A DNA stretch of 10,501 nucleotides from Wolbachia sp. (GTDB taxonomy: Bacteria > Pseudomonadota > Alphaproteobacteria > Rickettsiales > Anaplasmataceae). The position numbers were made by a program, and so were the translations under genes. The first letter of the stretch is position 1. Each line of letters starts with the position of its first letter. The stretch is from the NCBI GenBank assembly GCA_022836975.1, contig JAIXMJ010000007.1, forward strand, positions 1-10,501, written 5' to 3'. Below, piece by piece: positions 6,775 to 10,501 of the stretch. The notes below the pieces were generated by a model that had not been told where the DNA came from, made no database searches, and saw only the letters and a program-made list of their open reading frames with translations.

Positions 6775-6848
6775 CGTGCCCGGAGGGATTCGAACCCACG
6801 GCCAGCAGCTTAGAAGGCTGCTGCTCTATCCAGCTGAGCTACGGGCAC
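6775..6848 (-). tRNA. tRNA-Arg (anticodon UCU)
   Basis: On the minus strand the 74 bases fold as a complete cloverleaf. The 7-bp acceptor stem is GTGCCCG/CGGGCAC, the D arm is GCTC...GAGC, and the anticodon stem GCAGC/GCTGC encloses loop CTTCTAA, giving anticodon TCT (6814-6812). The T loop is TTCGAAT with stem GTGGG/CCCTC, which has one T-T mismatch. The discriminator base is G. CCA is not encoded and must be added after transcription. It reads AGA and AGG, favoured arginine codons in this AT-rich genome. The gene lies tail-to-tail with icd. TTGACT is present upstream of its 5' end (about 6878-6883), but no well-spaced -10 box was found. Confidence 0.96.
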
Positions 6849-6910
6849 ACGATATAAAGATGGTACTTAATAGAGATAAAGTCAAGATCTATGGTTAAAT
6901 TTTAAATTAA

Positions 6911-7588
6911 ATGGGTATTAAAATTGCACCTTCCATACTTTCAGCAGATTTTGCTAAACTTGGAAAAGAAGTACAAAAAGTAAGTAACCTAAATATCGAT
7001 TACATACACATAGATGTGATGGATGGGACTTTCGTTCCCAATATTACCATCGGTCCAACTGTTATTTCTGCAATACGTAAATATAGTGGTCTTCCTTTTG
7101 ATGTACATCTCATGATTTGTTCTCCTCAAAACCACATTGAAAGCTTTGTCAATGCAGGTGCAGATATAATTACTGTACACCTAGAAACCGACGTACATCT
7201 TGAATCACTAATTAAAAAAATCAAATCATATAAAAATATAAATAATAGTAAAAAAATGGTACAAGTTGGGGTCTCAATTGTACCTTCAACGCATCCAAAT
7301 GCATTAGAATATATATTACATGAACTTGATATTGTATTAGTCATGTCGGTTAATCCTGGGTTTGGCGGACAAAACTTTCTTGACTCACAATTACACAAGA
7401 TATCCGTAATAAAGAAAATGATACAAGACCGCAATTTAAAAACGCAAATTTCAGTAGATGGTGGGGTTAATCTTTCCAATGCACACACAATCATAAAAGC
7501 AGGTGCTGATATCTTAGTTGCAGGATCAGCAATATTTCAAGCTCATGATATGGAAAAAGTCATATATAGACTCAAAAATTTAGCTTAG
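6911..7588 (+). CDS. rpe: Ribulose-phosphate 3-epimerase
   Basis: Interconverts ribulose 5-phosphate and xylulose 5-phosphate in the non-oxidative pentose phosphate pathway, feeding nucleotide precursor synthesis. The 225 residues show a full TIM barrel with all family signatures: IAPSILSADFAKLG at the N-terminus, HIDVMDGTFVPN (His33 and the catalytic, metal-binding Asp35), DVHLMI (His66), MSVNPGFGGQNF (phosphate and substrate loop), SVDGGVN (second catalytic Asp183), and GADILVAGSAIF (phosphate-binding). Length is normal. ATG 6911 is chosen because the conserved N-terminus follows it directly, although no Shine-Dalgarno is present. It faces prfA head-on with only seven bases between the two stop codons and no visible terminator. 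A promoter was not identified; it may sit in 6849-6910 or transcription may come through from icd. Confidence 0.96.
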   Translation: MGIKIAPSILSADFAKLGKEVQKVSNLNIDYIHIDVMDGTFVPNITIGPTVISAIRKYSGLPFDVHLMICSPQNHIESFVNAGADIITVHLETDVHLESLIKKIKSYKNINNSKKMVQVGVSIVPSTHPNALEYILHELDIVLVMSVNPGFGGQNFLDSQLHKISVIKKMIQDRNLKTQISVDGGVNLSNAHTIIKAGADILVAGSAIFQAHDMEKVIYRLKNLA

Positions 7589-7595
7589 TAATAGA

Positions 7596-8675
7596 TCAAC
7601 TCTCCCCGGCTAATCTTTCAGCCTCATTACGTGCAATCAGTGCATCAATAAACTCGTCTAATGCGCCTTCCTTCACTACATAATCAAGCTTGTGTGAACT
7701 CAAATTAATTCTATGATCCGTTATACGCGATTGTGGAAAGTTATATGTTCTTATACGTTCTGAACGATCACCAGAACCTATTTGACTTTTCCTTAAGTGT
7801 GAGCGTTCTTTCTCCTTTTTTTGCCTTTCAATTTCATACAGCCTTGCTCTAAGTACCTTTAAAGCCTTGGCTTTATTTTTATGCTGTGATTTTTCATCTT
7901 GTTGTATAACAACTATGCCAGTTGGTAGGTGTGTGATTCTCACCGCACTATCCGTTGTATTAACAGATTGCCCTCCTGGTCCACTAGATCTATAAACATC
8001 TATTCTTAAATCTTTCTCTTCTATCTTAAAATCTACTTCTCCTACTTCAGGTAATATCGCAACGGTTGCAGCAGAAGTATGTAGCCTTCCTGAAGATTCA
8101 GTTTCAGGCACTCTTTGTACTCTATGTACACCTGATTCAAACTTCAACCGTGCAAAGACATCTGTACCATTGATCGATGCGTAAGCTTCCTTATATCCTC
8201 CTATACCTGTATTAGAGATATTTAACGGATCAAATTTCCAATTTCTAATTTCTGCATATTTTTGATACATACGATATAGATCTGCTGCAAACAATGCTGC
8301 TTCATCGCCACCAGTACCAGCCCTAATTTCTAATATGACATTTCTTGAATCATCTGCATCTTTTGGTAGCAATGCCAATCTCAGTTTGTTTTTTATCTGA
8401 GGCAACACCACTTTTTGTTTTTCCAAGATTTCGTCTCTTGCCAATTCTTTTATTCCACATTCACTGTCTCCATCATTGATTATCGTATCTAAATCTGTAA
8501 TTTCTTTTTTTAAAGCATCATATTCACCAATTATCTTTACTATAGGACCCAATTCGCAGTATTCTTTAGATAAGTTAACAAATTCCTTTTGACTTAAATG
8601 ACTAGGATGTGCTAACTTTTTTTCTATGTCATCGAATTTTCTTTTTAAATCTTGTAAACTACTTTCTATGTCCAT
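7596..8675 (-). CDS. prfA: Peptide chain release factor 1
   Basis: Recognises UAA and UAG stop codons in the ribosomal A site and triggers hydrolysis of peptidyl-tRNA. The 359-residue protein has normal length. An N-terminal helical domain (about 1-105) is followed by ILEIRAGTGGDEAALFA and the codon-recognition PxT tripeptide as Pro190-Glu-Thr192, in RVQRVPETESSGRLHTS. The catalytic GGQ lies at 234-236 in SSGPGGQSVNTTDSAVRI. A basic C-terminal part includes IRTYNFPQSRITDHRI. The PxT tripeptide separates it from release factor 2, which has SPF. The start is ATG 8675, with no clear Shine-Dalgarno. It is transcribed divergently from engB. Two perfect TATAAT boxes on its strand lie in the upstream 37-bp repeats, so expression could use duplicated promoters. 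Confidence 0.96.
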   Translation of the reverse strand: MDIESSLQDLKRKFDDIEKKLAHPSHLSQKEFVNLSKEYCELGPIVKIIGEYDALKKEITDLDTIINDGDSECGIKELARDEILEKQKVVLPQIKNKLRLALLPKDADDSRNVILEIRAGTGGDEAALFAADLYRMYQKYAEIRNWKFDPLNISNTGIGGYKEAYASINGTDVFARLKFESGVHRVQRVPETESSGRLHTSAATVAILPEVGEVDFKIEEKDLRIDVYRSSGPGGQSVNTTDSAVRITHLPTGIVVIQQDEKSQHKNKAKALKVLRARLYEIERQKKEKERSHLRKSQIGSGDRSERIRTYNFPQSRITDHRINLSSHKLDYVVKEGALDEFIDALIARNEAERLAGES

Positions 8676-8702
8676 AAATATATAGCTTAAACCACTTTAA
8701 AT

Positions 8703-8776
8703 AAGTATTATAAAAACCTTCTGATATCAAGTAATATAAAAGTATTATAAAAACCTTCTGATATCAAGTAATATAA
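8703..8776. repeat. Exact 2 x 37 bp tandem repeat in the prfA/engB divergent promoter
   Basis: Units 8703-8739 and 8740-8776 are identical over 37 bases, and the match ends abruptly on both sides. The second unit ends one base before the engB ATG. Each unit contains TATAAT on the minus strand (8712-8707 and 8749-8744), facing prfA, and a near-palindrome CTTCTGATATCAAG with the 8-bp perfect core TGATATCA. Copy-number-variable tandem repeats between genes are known in Ehrlichia ruminantium, so expansion here could alter transcription of both neighbours. Confidence 0.93.
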
Positions 8777-8777
8777 T

Positions 8778-9356
8778 ATGAAGCAAAACTATGGTTTTAT
8801 TTTTGGAGCGTCAGATATAAAGCTATTACCTGATGAATTAGTGCCAGAAGTTGCATTTGCTGGACGTTCTAATGTAGGCAAGTCTAGTTTGATTAACTCT
8901 TTAGTAAATAGTAAAAAAGCTGCAAGAGTATCTTCCAAACCTGGTTGTACTAAACAAATAAACTTTTATTCCTCATTTAATAATAAGCTGAGACTCGTTG
9001 ATTTGCCAGGATATGGTTATTCATGTGCAAGCAAAAAAGAAATTGTAAAGTATTTAAATTTAATTGAGTATTACTTATTAAAAAGAAGTAATGTAAGAAA
9101 AGTATTTGCATTAGTAGATGGAAGGATTGGGTTAAAAGCAATAGACAAAGACTTTGTTTACTGGTTAACATGTAACCATATAAATTTTAATGTTATACTA
9201 ACAAAAATAGATAAAATGGGTATAGAACATTTGCAAGTGATTAGGGATCATACTCAAGAATGTATTAATAATAATAGTATATACATACATGAGATAAGTA
9301 CACGCACAAGTTCAGGAATAAAAAATTTAAAAAATGAAATCTACAATATTATATGA
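8778..9356 (+). CDS. engB: Ribosome-biogenesis GTPase EngB/YsxC (YihA)
   Basis: Essential GTPase needed late in large ribosomal subunit assembly. The 192 residues match the family length and carry all GTP-binding motifs: G1 GRSNVGKSS (29-37), G2 threonine Thr58 in KPGCTKQINFY, G3 DLPG (75-78) in DLPGYGYS, G4 TKID (142-145), and a G5-like segment STRTSSGI (about 174-181). ATG 8778 is chosen because the family-typical N-terminus ending in EVAFAGRSN follows it. There is no Shine-Dalgarno: the bases just upstream are the end of the 37-bp tandem repeat, so the duplication borders the start codon and may have displaced the original ribosome-binding region. The TGA stop overlaps the argB start by four bases (ATGA), implying translational coupling of an operon. 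Confidence 0.95.
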   Translation: MKQNYGFIFGASDIKLLPDELVPEVAFAGRSNVGKSSLINSLVNSKKAARVSSKPGCTKQINFYSSFNNKLRLVDLPGYGYSCASKKEIVKYLNLIEYYLLKRSNVRKVFALVDGRIGLKAIDKDFVYWLTCNHINFNVILTKIDKMGIEHLQVIRDHTQECINNNSIYIHEISTRTSSGIKNLKNEIYNII

Positions 9357-10255
9357 ACAATCTAAAAAATGGTCACTCATTCCAAGAGAAAGGGCAGATA
9401 TTACTTGAAGCGCTATCTAATATACCTCACTTTGTAGGTGAAACATTCGTAATAAAATATGGCGGCACTGCCATGTCAGATGAAGCACTATTGGAAGCTT
9501 TTGCTCATAATATTGTCCTTTTGAAACAACTAGGGATCAATCCAATAATTATACATTAAAAAGAATATGAGATTGATGCAATATTAAAAATACTTGGTAT
9601 TAATAATAAATTTATTAATACCATTAGGCTTACAGATAAGACGACAATGAAGATCATAGAGATGGTATTATGCGGATCAATTAATAAAAAAATAGTGCAA
9701 TATATAAACAGTGCAGGAGGCTCAGCTATTGGATTATGTGGAAAGGACGGCAATCTTATAAAAGCAGAAAAAATAGCCTACACCTTAAAAGAAAATCAGT
9801 TAAGTAATATTGCAAAAATACTAGATATAGGATTTATTGGTAGACCAGCTGAGGTTAATCCTGATATATTATTTTTTCTAGAAGAATCAGATTTTATACC
9901 AATAATTGCACCGGTAGGTTATGGAAACAATAGAGAAACATACCACATGGACGCTGAAAGTGTTGTAGGCGCAATAGCAATTGCAGTCTCTGCATCTAAA
10001 ATAATAATTTTTAGCGACTCAGACAAAGAAATGGATAAGATAACTAATAAAAAAATATCTATCAAGAGTTTAAATATGTCAATTGATAAGAAAGAAATTA
10101 AGGAAGAAAAATTTCTTGAGACGCTTATAATGTGCACTAGAGTAGTTAAAGAATGCTCTGGAGTAGCACATATAGTTAACGGTAAAATACCTAATGTTAT
10201 TCTTGAATTATTTACTGAAAATAACTCAAGTGTTTCAATTATTAATGACCCATAG
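9353..10255 (+). pseudogene. argB: Acetylglutamate kinase, inactivated by a nonsense codon and active-site decay
   Basis: ArgB phosphorylates N-acetylglutamate in arginine synthesis. The full frame is 300 codons, normal length, and starts in the ATGA overlap with engB. The N-terminus is good (KYGGTAMSDEALLEAFA, first ATP-binding Lys/Gly motif at 35-38). Codon 69 is TAA (9557-9559), and the frame continues unshifted into KILGINNKFINTIRLTD, VLCGSINKKIV and AGGSAIGLCGKDGNLI. Where the family has HGGG, the sequence reads H-stop-K-E, so all three catalytic-loop glycines are gone, not just one codon. The later GGMIPK-type motif is also missing (KEEKFLETLIMC in its place), as is the Gly-Thr of the C-terminus. 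GKIPNVILELFTE is still recognisable. A 202-codon piece beginning at ATG 9647 could be translated but lacks essential parts. I conclude it is a true pseudogene. Confidence 0.9.
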
Positions 10256-10346
10256 GTGGAAAAGAATCAAACAAGCAATAGAGGCCATATCCTCCACTCC
10301 CCAGTTTCTTAGAGCTTGTACGCGATCTATGAATATAGTAAGATAA
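10245..10346 (+). pseudogene. Possible start of the next operon gene, cut by the insertion sequence
   Basis: An ATG overlapping the last codons of argB opens a 33-codon frame. Its first 23 codons (MTHRWKRIKQAIEAISSTP and on) look coding-like, with a basic start and a helical stretch. The remainder (from about 10311) reads into the end of the insertion sequence and stops at TAA 10344-10346. The overlap style matches engB-argB, so it may be the remnant of a third operon gene. I do not recognise it, and there is no Shine-Dalgarno. Confidence 0.3.
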
Positions 10347-10501
10347 ATGTAGTTAAAATAAGGTAAATTATGAGAAACATATACCCAGGTGATATAGATC
10401 GTGAAAAATTCGAAAAGATCAGGCCAATTTTAGAAAGCGCACGAAAGAAGACGAAGCCAAGAGAACTGGATTTGTATGAGTTATTTTGCGGTGTGCTGTA
10501 T
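10311..10501 (+). mobile_element. Left end of an IS5-family insertion sequence (runs off the window)
   Basis: agagcttgtacgcgatct at 10311-10328 is the probable left terminal inverted repeat, about 60 bases before the transposase start, as expected for this family. Its right-hand partner lies outside the window, so the exact end, and any target duplication such as TTA or CTTAG beside it, cannot be confirmed. The element sits directly downstream of the decayed argB. Confidence 0.6.
10370..10501 (+). CDS. IS5-family transposase, N-terminal part (partial)
   Basis: Forty-four codons from ATG 10370 run open to the window edge. The peptide MRNIYPGDIDREKFEKIRP and the following ILESARKKTKPRELDLYELFCGVLY match the N-terminal domain (DUF4096-like) of IS5-family transposases found in Wolbachia and other Rickettsiales. 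The DDE catalytic residues lie beyond the window. AGGT at 10362-10365, four bases before the ATG, is a weak ribosome-binding site. Whether the copy is complete and active is unknown. Confidence 0.82.
   Translation, partial: MRNIYPGDIDREKFEKIRPILESARKKTKPRELDLYELFCGVLY

Noticed and set aside
7126..7494. Minus-strand 122-codon frame inside rpe
   Set aside because: rpe has all its catalytic motifs on the plus strand; this is its antisense shadow.
8703..8776. CRISPR array
   Set aside because: Two 37-bp copies are directly adjacent with no spacers and no cas genes nearby; it is a simple tandem duplication.
9353..10255. argB made as two working subunits (68 and 202 residues) or by stop-codon readthrough
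   Set aside because: The three glycines of the catalytic loop are lost along with the stop, and later motifs are degraded too, so neither route would restore activity.
1..10501. One composite transposon bounded by two copies of the same insertion sequence
   Set aside because: The left fragment is a C-terminal piece and the right an N-terminal piece, and their apparent terminal repeats do not match, so the copies cannot be shown to be the same element. The cargo is ordinary chromosomal genes.

Overview
The window looks like a piece of an AT-rich alphaproteobacterial genome from the order Rickettsiales, most likely family Anaplasmataceae (Ehrlichia, Neoehrlichia or a Wolbachia-side relative). 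The reasons are the Rickettsiales-type isocitrate dehydrogenase with its extra C-terminal domain, the RNase J-TolB pair, the EngB-ArgB pair, very low GC, long AT-rich gaps and split operons. An arginine-pathway gene (argB) argues for an Ehrlichia-like rather than a classical Rickettsia background. The genus is an inference; no database was searched.

Layout. Positions 1-93 hold the last codons of an IS5/IS4-type DDE transposase, followed by a short reading-frame fragment and a 5-codon mini-ORF. Positions 289-799 hold a complete small transcription unit on the minus strand: promoter, strong Shine-Dalgarno, GTG start, a 109-residue membrane protein of unknown function, and a 16-bp perfect stem-loop terminator. 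Leftward from about 3741 runs an rnj-tolB pair: the RNase J gene is broken (well-preserved ends, unreadable AT-rich middle), while tolB is intact and abuts its stop codon. At 4112-5020 (minus) is a repeat protein resembling OPR/DUF1601-like proteins, with an in-frame stop near its start. From 5325 rightward come intact icd, a tRNA-Arg(UCU) on the opposite strand, rpe, prfA (minus), and the divergent engB-argB pair. argB has a premature stop and has lost its glycine-rich active-site loop. At 10311 another insertion sequence begins, and its transposase runs off the window end.

How it fits together. The intact genes are core functions: envelope maintenance (TolB), TCA cycle (Icd), pentose phosphate pathway (Rpe), translation termination (PrfA, tRNA-Arg) and ribosome assembly (EngB). 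The damaged ones are RNA turnover (RNase J), arginine synthesis (ArgB) and an accessory repeat protein. With mobile elements at both ends, this is the picture of a host-restricted bacterium losing genes. I see no multi-gene novel defence, toxin or secretion system. The least explained items are the small self-contained membrane-protein unit, the repeat protein, and an exact 2 x 37 bp tandem repeat in the prfA/engB divergent promoter.
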